A DNA stretch of 64,000 nt from Desarmillaria ectypa. Lineage: Eukaryota; Basidiomycota; Agaricomycetes; Agaricales; Physalacriaceae. A program made the translations under genes and the position numbers. The notes under the pieces were generated by a model. It was not told where the DNA came from and did not search any database. It was given only the letters and a program-made list of their open reading frames with translations. Where the stretch lies: NCBI GenBank assembly GCA_030407005.1, contig JAUDYN010000001.1, positions 4,464,001-4,528,000 of the forward strand, in the 5' to 3' direction. Below are positions 44,654 to 57,135 of this stretch, piece by piece (the stretch's first letter is position 1; each line of letters opens with the position of its first letter).

Positions 44654-47354
44654 ATGCTAATACGGATGATATCCCACGTTTAGTATAACCGATGTCTATA
44701 TTAGTCAACCTAACCCTACACGATGATCGAACCTATCGCAGAGTTCGTCCCTCCTTTCCGAGTGCTTTTTCATGATAGTTTTTGATATTCTATGCCCCTA
44801 CGATGTTGGTCTCCACAGAATGACGTACAATGTACGCAGAAATAGACCTATTTATTTATTTGTTGAATTATTGAACAGCTATTCTTTTACTGACATGAGA
44901 TTATGTTAGGATGTCTATCATCTTTGTGTGATAGACCTCTTTCTATGTAGAGGGCCTGGAATGCATAGTGAGACGAACATGCAAGGGAGGGTTTCCCTAT
45001 GATATCAGAACAATATCACTGGCTCCAAATGCGAGCATAATCATATTCTGAAAAGGCATGATATATCTCCATGTTCACATAGCAACGACATTTAGAAGTC
45101 AAGGTTTACTTGATGTTGTAGTATTGCGCCGTTGATGAACGCTCAGTGTGACTTCTTGGAGGACAGCCATTCCAAGAAGAGATGTGTTCGTGATAGGGGG
45201 GATGATCTTGATAGGAAAGAGCATTAGTCCGCGGAACGACCCATAAAGAGGAGATTACTCACTTTCTTCGTGAAAGACAAAGGGAGAACACATATAGCCA
45301 TAACCCGACTTGACATAACTAATGACGCGTTCGTTCTCTCGCCATTGGAGCACACAGTGGAAACCCTCGCAGAATCCGATAGATGGAATGACTCGATGGA
45401 GGAAAAGCTAGCTACGACAACTGGAAAAATTGTCTACTGCCGTAAACCATCACGCGAGCCGGCCCGAATCGGCCTTCGTCTCCTCTTGTCTACGCTCCCA
45501 ACAGCTTCAGTCCCCTCTCTCTGATCTAAAACTGACAGTCCGCACCGAAATGAAGCTGAAGAATCTGGCTCTTTACAGCACTAGCTCCGCAAGTATCGGT
45601 ATTTGGGAAGAAGATTTGAGCCCCCTGATAGTGCATATCCTCGCAGCGGGCATAAAAAAGCTGACATCTCTTCATTGTTGGTCTCTATCGGAAAACAGCA
45701 ACTGCTTCGGATCACGGCTATAATTCAGCGTACATGCAACCGGCGAGAACGTGGTGCGCCTAGCCAACATTCAGAGTAGGAATCTACCCTATATACCATG
45801 TTGAAGGGAAAACGGACGACGATGCCAGCATACTAAGTTTCCGTAAAGTGCAGAAAACCGCCTCGACAAGTTGTTGGATCGTGGATCAAACATGCTCCAT
45901 CAGTTGGCATCTGTTTGTATCGTGTCTGTGAAGTCAACGATTACTGAAAGAACCTCACATAGCAAGTAGTTGCTACCTCATACACAATGGACGCCGCGGA
46001 TGATCGATTTACGTGTACTGGGAGATCTGAAAAATTTGCGGACCTTTAGCAGAGGTCGGTGATTGAAGAATCGCAGGCCGATTCACACTGACACCGCAAT
46101 AGCTGCCGTTCCGTCCAAACAAAAACGTGTCAAAGGGGAAACCGACCGAGAATCGCATTCTACACAGCGATCATCGATGTGGAGTGATATATCACAGGTC
46201 GGATAAAGATAAGACAGACATAGTACCTGTTCTGAATTAGCGATTTCGTTCCATGTGGCTAGAATACTCGCCTAATCCTGATACGACATCAATATTGCGT
46301 CTCACCATCATTCGACCATTCAGCTTATCCGAAACAAGATAGCTTATAGACTCTCCCACTGAAAGAGTGATACCATGGAGGGTGCGACCGATCAACGTGG
46401 TGATGGTTAAGAACAGAATGCTGATATGGCTGTGCAGGCCCATGCGTTTAGGTACGAGTTGTTGATCGATGCAAATGATGAATCTTGGCAACCCATCTAT
46501 TCTCACCAGATATAAATTCAGCTGACCAAAAAATATTGTGCCGCAGCTATCTGCATGACTCTGTCATACCGGCTATACACAGGTTCCGCAGACTTTCAGA
46601 CCCTGTGGCCATCCACTTTCCAGACGATAAATTCTATTCGGGGAATTTCTTCTGAATTAAATTAGCTACCTATGAATCATGAATCATTCCTTCTCATGTT
46701 AGGTTGAGTAATAGTTAGGGGCTGATAAGAGCACATGACTATCTGGTGGACGAAGAAGCTGAATGACCACTTCAATGCAAAGGGGATGCGCTGATTTGTG
46801 CTATGTAGTAGTAATTCATAACAGCTTGTGTTCCTACATCAAACTGCAGTATAGGCGCCGCTGTAGAATGCTAAGACGAGTCTGGAGATCTAGTACTTTG
46901 TGAAAAAGGCATCTCTATCTCGCAAGATTCACAGAAATATGGTCACTCGAACCCCACACGTTGACTACCAGGCAATCATGTTAGCAGTTACACTAACAAG
47001 ATTACGTCGTGATCCCTAGGGGGTCGTAGGAATACATATAGAACCTCTGAAGGTCAACAAGGTTGATAGGGAGATACGAATAAGGTATGCGTTCGAGGGT
47101 CGCTTCCGTGATAGGCGATGAAGACAAGAGGTTGTTCAAAGCCATGGCTACATCTTCTCAAGCGACCAATAAGGGAGATATTTATCCTCCTTAAATTGGT
47201 CGCCGGGAGAGAGACCCAGGACAAGAATGGGCATCACATTTCCAAGTTCATAATCAGGTCCAGACTTAACCAGCGCTGATAATATAGCATTAGAGCACTT
47301 AGAGGATACAGGATGTATTCTGAATCACACTCCACACCCAACTGAATGGGCCGA
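44654..47354. other. Gene-poor stretch with possible F-box relics
   Basis: About 2.7 kb. A plus-strand frame at 45430-45723 (LKLTVRTEMKLKNLALYS...) has a leucine-rich-repeat-like look. A minus-strand frame at 46237-46506 could be the distal part of the F-box pseudogene upstream of it. Neither is firm. Confidence 0.3.
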
Positions 47355-47814
47355 TCACAGGAAAGAGCCGTATTTTTGGAGGAACGTAAGACTGTAGAAG
47401 GGCGATGGAAGAATACAGATTTTTGTCCACAGAGTAGGGCATGAACGAGAGATGGTTCGCCAGGTAGAGCAAACATGGCAGAGGATCTATGGGGATAAAT
47501 CGGGACTATGAGACGAGAGGAGGCCAAATATCTGGAGCAATGTTTCTCGAGCCAAACTACGTATCGGAGCCAAGAAGGACCTACAACCAACAAAAGCCTT
47601 GAGGAGTTTTCCGCGTTGGTTTCGGGTTTTAGAGAACAGAGGATCAATCTTCCAGAGCCCCTCCTCAAGCCGGGTTATATCATTCGAGATGGAGGCTTCA
47701 CAGATGTCAAAGGATGAGAATCGAGATTGCAAGAGTTCAGTAGCATCTACAGAAGGAGAATAAGGGTGTATAGTGTCGAATTGACATTTAGCACAGATAT
47801 CCTGGATGACGTTC
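47355..47814 (-). pseudogene. F-box gene fragment with in-frame stops
   Basis: The minus-strand exon opens after an acceptor at 47815 with VIQDICAKCQFD and a helix, then FLAPIRSLARETLLQIFGLL, the basidiomycete F-box with its usual leader. A TAG at 47487-47489 interrupts the frame. The same frame then continues ILCHVCSTWRTISRSCPTLW, the conserved second half of the motif, until a TGA at 47355-47357. F-box proteins recruit substrates to SCF ubiquitin ligases. This copy can no longer make the full domain. Confidence 0.65.
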
Positions 47815-47830
47815 CTAATACAAAACACAA

Positions 47831-48506
47831 AGATTGACGATAAGATGTGCGTACCATTATCACTTTCCTGGCTTGTGTGAATATACCAAGATGAGAACGA
47901 AGCTGAAGTAGAAATGCTTTTCATTGCTATATATCATCCTGATGCGAGGCTGTGAAGGTAGCGACCAATTTTCTCTCGGCGCGAGCCGGTTTGAGCTTTC
48001 AAAACGTCTTGATGGCACGTGATCAAATCGTGGCGACGCGTCAAACAGAGGAATCAGAAGGATAATGATGAGAATGAAATAGACTCCTCCAGTTTTTACA
48101 GTTGCCATTTTATCGCTTAAATATTGAACGAGTTTTATAAATGCTAACAGGAGCGCCTGAAGAATACTGCGTTTTACTATATTAGCACGTTTGTCTTGTT
48201 GTTATTCGGATTTTGAGCTGACATTTTGTGCAGCGCATGCACGTGGGAAGAAGTGCAAGGGAACTTTCAAAGTCTCCTGTATAAGTTTTTAAATCCTCAG
48301 CGTCGCAATTTGTGCCGATATTCACTAATGATCAGCGTCTCTTTTGGGTGTGACGACAACATAGATACCTTACTATTGAGTAATGGAATTTCTAAATCAC
48401 AACCCTGACCTGCTGCATCGGGCAGTCATCTGAAAAGGAAAGGTTGCGCTTGGATATGTTATACACGCGAAGAAGTAAAAACTCGATACATTTACGATCG
48501 GCACAA
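47831..48506. other. Intergenic, nothing firm
   Basis: Contains a minus-strand frame (47860-48108) with a hydrophobic start (YFILIIILLIPLF) but no family match and no clear partner exons. Confidence 0.4.
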
Positions 48507-49810
48507 TTATGCCCGGCCTGCTTCCGTTCCCCGACTTGCCTCCCACGTCTCCGGTCCCTATCATGAAACAGTGAGTAGGAAAAGTGGACAGAGAATGCAC
48601 TGTACGCACAGTCCTATTCTTCATTCTCTGATTTTTGATCCTCCTCGTGAACCACTCGTATGCCGTCACAGGAGTGTTTAGCTGATCCGAATTCTCGACT
48701 GCGGCAGCAATTATTGGACTCTCGTCTACTAGAGGTCGAAGGAGGACGGAGTTCCCGGGTCTGGTGAAATACACAAGGGACCAGCGCTCGAGATGTGCTT
48801 GAGGACCGGGAGGTGGACTGCGCGCGATGGTTGTTAGGTGATAAAGGGAGAGAATTGGAAGTCACATCTTACACGACTCGGTGAATATTAGATCGTAGGA
48901 TTCCCCCGCTGAACAGTGCCAGTGCATCACCAACATTGCAGATGGCGTATCCCGGAATAGGCTATCAGCGGTTTATCATTAGCTGAATGTAAACAACAGC
49001 CTCAATTCACCTTCACATACTGCCACTCCTCATACCCAGGCGGGAGCACCTGCAGCCCTCCAAGTCGGTTATGCAAGAAACTCAAAGAACCGAAATCCGT
49101 ATGCGCCCCGATAGCCATGCGATCGCTGGTGTAGCCCGCGGGGCTCTTGATTGTCCTAGCCTCGCTCGCGCTGAATTCTTCCTGACTATGTTTCTCCGCA
49201 AGAGATCCTTCCGGTAATCCGAGCTTCACACTGAAGATGGCGAGGACCGTGTCGTTGATTTCTACAGACTTGGTGATAAAGGGCTGGATAGTGCTGGACA
49301 TTCGGGCGTTCACGGTGCTGGGGTACTCTCGTCGTACGGGAGTGGGGTACGCTAGGGCATCGTCTTTGGCGATGTTAATGAATTCGACGGTGTCGGTAAC
49401 TCCACTGGCATCGACAGCGTTCAAACCGGCAGCTTTATACCTGTATCACTGATTAACGTTAGAATTTTCGGAAGGCATGTGACTCACCCAAAAGACATCC
49501 CATCGTCGCCTTGCTCGTACTTCATCTTCTCCTCAATTGGTAGCCTCATAGTCTCTTCGCCCATATCAAACATTCCATCAGCTTCTTCCTCCACACCATG
49601 ATTCTTCAGACTGTCCAATGAAATCATATCAGTCCACGTGGAGCCATGATTAGAAACTTGTACTCACTACCAAAATCCCAGCTGCGTGGCCGCTCTCCAT
49701 AATCTCTCAATCTCCCCCTTATCGCCCGCCTTCAGAAGGGCATAGTCGATAACGAGAAGAGGGTGGGTGGGGACGTCGTCCGGAAAAGGTGGGAACTTAG
49801 ATATAGTCAT
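48507..49810 (-). CDS. 2-oxoglutarate/Fe(II)-dependent oxygenase
   Basis: Six exons: complement of 48507-48557, 48610-48817, 48873-48961, 49011-49440, 49488-49610 and 49668-49810. The introns are 47-57 nt, and the exons sum to 1,044 nt (347 aa). It starts MTISKFPPFPDDVPTHPLLV and carries the N-terminal DIOX-type region (GFWYLKNHGVE). The double-stranded beta-helix core has the iron ligands His202 and Asp204 (IGAHTDFGSL) and His259 (SNIHRVV), and the 2-oxoglutarate-binding Arg-x-Ser at Arg273-Ser275 (LERWS). It ends GPETWEASRGTEAGRA. These residues match isopenicillin-N-synthase-like dioxygenases, which hydroxylate, desaturate or cyclise small molecules. The substrate is unknown. All motifs are intact, and no other biosynthetic gene is adjacent. 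Confidence 0.92.
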
Positions 49811-50812
49811 GATATGATTAAAGAGGATGGCTCCACGGCTTAAAAGGTTTCAAGCACCGGTCACGAGTACCAGCTATGGTGTAAATATGAAGCCACCTGA
49901 AAGAATTTGGACGGAGATTTTCCCATTCGAGATATCCTATGGCTTCTATCACCTGATGGGAGCATTACTTGGCGCCCTCAGGAATGCTCAGACTTACGAC
50001 CTTTGCGTAATGAGAGCACAATCCGCCAATTGTCTCTGATATAGAGGTTCTGAGAAGAGAGTTTGTGACTAGTGGTTATTGTGCGGAGTACGGCCACAGG
50101 CAGGAGTGGAAGGAAATTGATTAGTCCCACGATAGAAACGCATTGCATGCCGGCATCGGGCTTTGTTCGTAATACCTGTCTCGAAGCACAGTGCACAGTC
50201 CGGAATATTTAGTTGTCCGTGATTTGTCGAAGTTGCAAGAGGTGTCTATGGAATACATGAATACTTGTATATGGAAAGAAAAGCTGCTTACTTTAAAATG
50301 GAAGAAGCCATCACAACGCAAGTCGTACGTAGGCTGGCGGATGTAATGTTAGAAATTGTCCGCACGGAAGCAATAACCGAGTACATACCATATGATAGTA
50401 ATCCTTTGTAAACAAGTCAACGGCGTAGTCGAAATGTAAACCGGAAATTATTTTCTCTTAAAAGACAAGCGTGTGATCCAAAATATTGGCGCGGGTTATG
50501 GATGTGGAATACAAACAACTGAGCAATGGAACTGCTGATCCGTCCGACGGCAAAGAGCTGGGCAAAACCTTGACATCAAGCAGAATACCAGAGACCTGAG
50601 TGTGCCTTAAAGCTTAATTGATTGCCGTTACATAGGGGAATGATATACCATGGCCAACAAACGGGAGATTTGGGTGAGGTCCTTCGGAAAGGGTACAAGA
50701 CCCGGGACTCCGGATATGTCCGAAATAAATATGCTGTCTGATCACGTGCACTGATGCACGCTTAATTCCATTTTTCCACCGCAAATTCTGTTCGTGCCAG
50801 GTTTGAGCATTA
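49811..50812. other. Upstream region of the oxygenase gene
   Basis: One kilobase with no recognised gene; the first part is presumably the oxygenase promoter. Confidence 0.5.
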
Positions 50813-50995
50813 TATATTGTTGTCATGGATCTTGAGTATCTGTAAACTCGGTGCATGAGTCAACGCATGCCTACACTCGGCCTTCTCGGTCCTAGCAGTG
50901 ACTCACACATAATTTTCTTTTGCTTTCTCTATTCTTCTTGCTCATACTAGAATATAATAGAACATTGTAGAATATTCATGACTCGAGCCTTTTAG

Positions 50996-51005
50996 TATAT
51001 AAATA
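50996..51005 (+). promoter_or_regulatory. TATA box in the family B LTR
   Basis: TATATAAATA, conserved in the second family B copy at 61145-61154, marking the U3 promoter. Confidence 0.6.
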
Positions 51006-51087
51006 CCATCTGTAACCTTGTAGAAGAAGGAATCAAGCTACTCATCTTCAAGTCCACTTCATTGTGTGAACTAAGCATCTGATCGGT

Positions 51088-51236
51088 TACGCCTAGCGCT
51101 TGCCAATCTCCTCGCTTCCTGACTACGCCTAGCGCTTGTCAGAAACCTCATCAGTTACGCCTAGCGCTTGCTGAACAACTCGTTGGATACACCAAGCGCT
51201 TTCCGACACCAATCCGAAGACTACGCCTAGCGCTTG
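51088..51236 (+). repeat. TACGCCTAGCGCTTG array inside the family B LTR
   Basis: Exact copies start at 51088, 51124, 51156 and 51222, with a variant at 51188. Spacing is 32-36 bases. The second family B copy (61230-61310) has degenerate versions. It lies downstream of the TATA box, so it would be in the transcript leader (R/U5). Confidence 0.75.
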
Positions 51237-51473
51237 TCTTCATCTACAGCCCATAATAGCTCCGCGCTCACCGGCTGCTTCCTACAGTAACTGCTTCGCA
51301 CTTACTGACCCCTTTACCTCGCAAACTGGACCTCTCAGGTCTCCTCACGAACCCTTGCCGGAATCTATTCTATTCCCTAACGACATACATCTCTATAACA
51401 TATCCTACCTCGCTTCGATCATCACTTGTCGCCCCTCACTCTCATATCCTGATTTCGGCAGATTCCTAACAAT

Positions 51474-51721
51474 TGTTGTGAAAAACGGGGGATGAATAGA
51501 TCAGTTCGTTCCCAGTTAGTACATGCGCGGTGTCAGACCAATAGTATTGCGCTTGGCTGAGCTCTGCAAACGCATGCAGATGTACACTACTGTACCTACT
51601 TATATACTAAATGCTAATATACTAGAATGTTCTACAACTTTCCTAATATTTCTCTCTTAATCAGCAAGTTCGGCATGATGCCGGATTGCCATCATCTCGG
51701 CTCAACTCTCAAATCCCAACA
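51474..51721 (-). mobile_element. Solo LTR, family A, interrupted by a family B LTR
   Basis: The main part is 51474-51721. Its first three bases (TGT) also lie at 50818-50820, left of the inserted family B LTR. Removing 50821-51471 and one ATTGT copy restores a full family A LTR flanked by the perfect duplication TATAT (50813-50817, 51722-51726). Confidence 0.9.
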
Positions 51722-51726
51722 TATAT

Positions 51727-52064
51727 TCCTCTAGGAGAACTCTCCTACTCATAAACAGCTCTATATACATTTATCTAATTTTTCACACCATGAAAAAGGA
51801 ATGCTCGCTTATGTCGGTTCTTCAGTTTCTTGGTTACGAACAACCGGCGCATCATTGAACACTGGAAAGATTTCGATGGTATCTCCCGTCAAATGTCTGG
51901 GCTGTAGTCAACTTAACACAACGACAAACACTTTCTAGAAATATCCCTGCCTCCACTTCCCTCTGAAGCCTTATCGTGTTTGTCTTCGGGGCAGCGATCT
52001 CTCAGCGAATTCATTTTCGTTAAAGTCTCCCTACACTCTTTACCAATTTCTAGAGCTCCTTGTC
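51727..52064. other. Region upstream of the membrane protein frame
   Basis: Probably holds the promoter and first exon or exons, including a signal peptide, of the next gene. I could not place them. Confidence 0.4.
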
Positions 52065-53291
52065 ATGGCAGGATTCCATGACTTCGGGCAGCGTGATGCC
52101 GGGTTGAACCATCTACGGAGGAACGATGATTGTATGCTTGTCATTCCATCACACAAACTTTGGCGATTAAATATTTTTATAGACTGTTCTACCGGGGGAT
52201 TCTATATTTCGCCTTCAAAGGGAGTTATCATTAACTCCCTCGAACCTACGAACATTACCTGGGGACCGTCATGCCTGGATGCGAACGCGGTCGACATACA
52301 TCTATACGCCCCTTCCATTTCGAAACCGAGGATACACGTTTGGGAGCAAGTGGAGAATGCGAAGGGATCGTACGAAGCAATACTCAAGCCTCGGTGGTGG
52401 AATTCCTCAAGCACGATACAGCTCCAGCTCGTCATTCTACCAACGGGGAAACCCCCTTTTCTCGCTATTCTTCCCGCAGGACCTCTGTGGAACGCAACGT
52501 ATGAACAACCGAGGTCGGGTACGCCGGACAGTGCGGACACCTCCAAACCAGATTCTGGAAGTGAAGTCGTCGGCTCAGTTTCAAACTCCAAGACTATCTC
52601 TGCGTGGCAGATAGCTGCCGCAGTTGTTGCTCCTATCGCGTTCATTGCTTTGTGCATAGCGGCGTGGCTGATATGGAGACGCAAGAAAGCGCGGAAGGAG
52701 CGGAAGACGTGGCCTGAGGCAGTGGATAAGAGAATGTCGACCATCAATGATGACTGGCCGAGTGTGACCGCTGCCGGGGCATCAGTGGCTGTTCGGAGTA
52801 GCTTAGTTGGAACGCCTACTCGATCGAATCTGGGAAATCGGCTGAGTTCCAGTTTCTATGCTGGTCCTGGCCAAGCAGGAGTCGGGGCTGGGTTGTATCG
52901 CTATAAGAATGCAGAGGATGGTACATCTTCGTCATCTTCGCATCACGAGGATTCGTTTGCGGTGGGTACGGGAGAGTCGAGATTCTTGAACGTAGAAGCT
53001 GGAGATCCCGAGATTTTAACACCAGAAATTAATAGGGCGGGAGTTAGTGATGGGGTAAGCTGGTGGGCTACCTCCGGGAAAGGTTAGTAAGGAGAATTTC
53101 TTTCTTGTCCATCTGCTGAAGTCAGTTTTTCTGCAGATTCACATGTTGGTCGTATTTTAAGAGCACCCTCGAGGGCCTACGGCCATGATGAAAATAGTGG
53201 AGAATCTTATCGTGAGATGATGATTGGTGTCGACCATACTCAGACGATGGGACCTGATAATATGATGCGTGCCTACGCGTATCAAGGGTGA
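52065..53291 (+). CDS. Single-pass membrane protein, mushroom-type, N-terminus uncertain
   Basis: The main exon runs 52065-53082. It splices (GTTAGT...CTGCAG, 54 nt) to a last exon 53137-53291 ending MMRAYAYQG. An extracellular part (INSLEPTNITWGPSCLDANA, several N-x-S/T sites) leads to a transmembrane helix at about residues 183-206 (IAAAVVAPIAFIALCIAAW). The basic stop-transfer WRRKKARKERK and a Ser/Gly-rich cytosolic tail with DKRMSTINDDW follow. This layout (beta-sandwich-like ectodomain, one helix, DKRMST-type tail) is common in mushroom genomes and has no assigned function that I know. The ATG at 52065 opens residues that do not look like a signal peptide. The true start is probably an upstream exon, with an acceptor near 52054 or 52231. 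Confidence 0.65.
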
Positions 53292-56200
53292 GAGGCCATT
53301 CTTTGATCCGTCGGTGATGGGAAGTTGTACTCCCTCGATGGGAATCTTATATTGGACCATGTTGCATGGCGCCGGGGAGAGGGGCTCTCCCGTTACTGCC
53401 TTAGATGGTGATTAGAAGGTTTAGTCTTCACTGCTCATACTCCATTTACAATATGTATTATAGCAAGGAATAAATTAAGATAACTGCTTTTCATAGAGGT
53501 CTTATAACCATAAATGTGCCTATGTGCGACTGGCTCGTAACCATCCTTCTCAGACGCGCTCACTCACTTCAATCTGACAAAATTTTGTTGTAGTCGCTTT
53601 GCTGCTGGACATGCTAGAAGGAGATGAGATGTTCTATGGTTAACATCTTTTTTGCTGTGCACGGTGAATAGACACATAGCTTGCTTTGTATGTATTAACT
53701 TATTCTTAAGACACGGGGACGCACAATCTATCGTCAAGAACATTTCTGCTTTCTACTTGAAACATATATCAACAATCGATACTAAATAGTAAAAATGATT
53801 GTGTACTACTCACGATGGTGCCGACTCTCCCAGAAATATTAACACCAGTACGAAAGCTGAACTGCAACATAGGATTGGATCTTGTCACACGCACTGGACA
53901 AAAATTAGAGTATTTTTGCTTATGAATATGGAAAAAATACTGAAAGTAGTTGTGACTTTACTGTTTTATACCAATCTTACAAAATACAATCAAATGTTCT
54001 AAATATGTATATCATCGTTTCTGCAAAAATAACAAAAAGAAACATTGTATTTTTTTCGTGTATTTATAGGTAAAATTAATTTCAATTATTGTGCAGTGAC
54101 GAGGACTGTGAGAAAAATCGTCATATTCGCCTGCCCGAAAAAATTTAGGAATTGATGAGTTCGGGACGAGATGCCAAAGGTCGCTTCAAATTCAAGCGGA
54201 GTTTGCTTTGATCAATCTTCGTTGCGTTGTCGTACTTTTCGTTGGCTTTCCGCGAAGCATTCACCAAGGCAGGCTTGTCATACCAGAACAAAGCGTAATT
54301 GAGCTGCTCGATACTCCTTGGATGTACTCTGCTCGTCATGCGGTGGGCTACTAATGATCCGTGGCGAATGTGCGAAAGCATCACACAAGCCACCACAATT
54401 ACGGAGCTAATCGTCGTGAGGGAAACAAAGGAGGTACACGTGAATCGTCAAATTCGACCTTATGATTATCACTCATCACTTTGTTAAGGTGAGCATTTTC
54501 GTGGAAATATCTTTTCTACGGCTTTGCCGTAGGCATCCGGACTACCAGGAGGGTTAAAGGCCTTCATCATTAACGGTCTCTGCAGCAGCGTCTTTTCTGT
54601 TCGCTTAGTTGTGAAGTTGTGAAGTCAAAATGGCAAAATTATCGAAGCCTCGCTTGGGCAACTTGTCTGTCGTTCCTTCTCAGTCGCCCTCGGTATCGCT
54701 TAGCGTGGTCAGTTACTGATCTGTAATACACCTCCGGGAATTTACCGCCGCGTTTTGAAAGTATGTCCGAGGATATACCGTGGCCTGTAGCATTGTTCCA
54801 CTGGCTCCACTCTGGTACACATCCTTTCCCATATCTAGTATCCATGATCTAAAGCTTTGCCACGTTCTCAAGATGGATAGATGGCTCGGCTCAGGGAATT
54901 ATCATAGAGCCGTGGCGGAAACACCTATCAGGGGAATGCAGCCTCATTAAAGATTTTCACACGTCGGGTCACGGGCTCTTCCTCCTGTCTTATCATGTTA
55001 GACCCGAGCGATTCTCAGAACAGGCGCTAGTACCATGATACAGTTCAACGATAGTGCCGTGGTACCGTGTACCTTCCCCTGCGTCTTATGTGGGGGGCTG
55101 TGGGACGGTACTACAAGAGCTACTGGCTGCGGCGAAAATCGTAAAGTAAACGAAATTGCACAACGTAGGGAACATTTTCAGAAACGGTGTGAGGAGGGCT
55201 GATGGTCAGTACAGCTTTTTACCAATTATTTGAATGCGTCTTGACGGGATGTCCCTAGTTTCAGGAAAAGGATGAACCTATAAGAATAGCTTCCTGTCGT
55301 TAAGCATGAAGATGTTAGTTTCTTTAATACTGTCCCATCTGTGTCTTTCCTGACGGCTTCTTCGTTTACAGACTTGGTAGCGAAGAAGGCAAGCCTGCAC
55401 CAGAGAGCCCCTTGTCACACAACAATGCCATTCGTAGTCGATCGCCGCATCGGACGAACCCCGGGCATGATGACGTTAGGTTGGGGCTGAAACTGAAAGC
55501 GCTGTGTAGCGACATGCGGTTGGGGTTGTGTCGGTGTGGCGGCGGGAGCGGCACATACTTCGGTGCCGCTGATGCCACCACTTTACTCCTCTAAGCGATA
55601 TCCGGCCTGTGGAAGTGAGGATTTTTGGGCAGTTCGATGACGAATTGAGCGGAGATACAGTTTCGTAATGCGGAACTGTCCCAACAGCGAGACGTATGCT
55701 ACGGTATGCCAACATACACGACTGTGGTAAACGTAACACTCATTTATCGGAGTAGCTAACAAAGCCCTGAATAACCTGCCAAATCGTGGTGCTCTGTCAT
55801 CACTTGCGTTTTCGAGTTTAGCGCCATGTCGGCCCCAACGCTTACACCTATGCGTGTCACCGAGGACCGTCACTGCCAGCAGGGCGGCTAAGACAACTGT
55901 TTTCTCAGGGAAGCTTGCACGATGTTGAATGTCTCGGGCATCTACACCGAATCGTGATAGTCACTAGATCTCTTTCGCTGAGTACGACGAGGATGATCTT
56001 CTTGACCTGTCGGCAACACCAGAGCTCCTTCATATGGAGAATGGAATAGCTTCGAATCTTTCGCGCGAACGATATTCATCAGTATCAGGTCCTCCCCATC
56101 TATATGCGTCGTCGACTCTTCGTCTTCTTACCACATTCGACCTATTGCAACGCAATAAACGGCTTTTAGCCAGACCTCTCATGGTTCCCGTGTAGTGACT

Positions 56201-57135
56201 ACTCGAGCTTCTGTCTTTCGGCATATCCGGGAACAAAGGCACTCGATCCGAGGGAAAGGGGTAGCCCCCCGGTTTATTCCCTAGAAGCGGGGACCTAGGT
56301 GGCGCTGTTATCCATAATTGGCAACTCTTCCTCACGATACGGACCGGTTGGCGGTCGCGAAATTTTTTTTCGCGGGGATGGTGAAGGTCAGCGATTGGCC
56401 AGGGTGTTAATTGGGCTCTTAGGGAAGCATCTTCGAGCTTGTGAACCTGTTTCGAGGGGTTTCTATATGTGTGAGCCCATGGGAGCGCTGGGGCAGATCC
56501 GGGACGAAGTCGAGACCCTCCCATACGGCGGATTTGATCCCCGAGGGACGACGGATGCTATACGGACGTTTCAAAAACAGGGCAAGAGTCGAGTCCTCAG
56601 TTTATTTTAGACCTTACCAGGAAGACGAGGGCTACAAGAGATGTGGCGGTCAAGGTAGAATCTACGGCGACCAGAAGTGCTTCAATTGCTGAGGATATAC
56701 TGCAGGTTCTGGCTCGTTTGACCGACATACTGAAGCGGACATGTGCGCGCATTCTTGATGACATTTTTTGTTTTACTAAATTGAACGTTCAATAGCCCGT
56801 TAAACCCCAGCTAGTTAGTAAATTTCTATATTCGATATCAGAAAAACGTCCATATTCACCGTGCGCTTGTATCAATCAAGAAATTGTAACATGTGCAAGG
56901 GGCGGCATACAGTTCAAGGTCGAGTTGGGACCGGAAAACGCCGCCACAGCCTCCTTAAAATTTAACATCCACTGAGTTGTTCTCACGGCTACACAGAGTT
57001 CTTTAAAGATCGCCTCCATTACCAACATTCGTCGACTGGAACCTTCGTTTCTCGTACGTCCAGTCTATCTGGCATCAACCTAAAGTGAGATCGGCTAACG
57101 CTCTTTTCTAGGAAATTGGCACCAACAGCAACAAC
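53292..57135. other. Long gene-poor stretch
   Basis: About 3.8 kb with no gene I can defend. The minus-strand frame 54145-54396 (IEQLNYALFWYDKPALVNAS...) and the plus-strand reading from 56035 (SNLSRERYSSVSGPPHLYAS) are protein-like but unrecognised. A short perfect hairpin CTACGGC-TTT-GCCGTAG lies near 54518-54534. A GTACGT...TTCTAG pair at about 57054-57112 would make a 5'-leader intron for the following F-box gene. Confidence 0.4.

Larger units (their letters stand above)
50821..51471 (+). mobile_element. Solo LTR, family B (Gypsy-like), 651 bp, nested
   Basis: Starts TGTCATGGATCTTGAGTATC and ends GATTCCTAACA, with the perfect 5-bp duplication ATTGT (50816-50820, 51472-51476). It carries a TATA box (50996-51005) and an array of TACGCCTAGCGCTTG motifs (51088-51236). 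It inserted three bases inside one end of a family A LTR. No internal domains, so it is a solo LTR. The Gypsy assignment is a guess from length and ends. Confidence 0.9.

Noticed and set aside
54518..54534. Perfect 7-bp hairpin CTACGGC-TTT-GCCGTAG as a terminator
   Set aside because: Fungal genes do not use such intrinsic terminators, and no gene end lies beside it.
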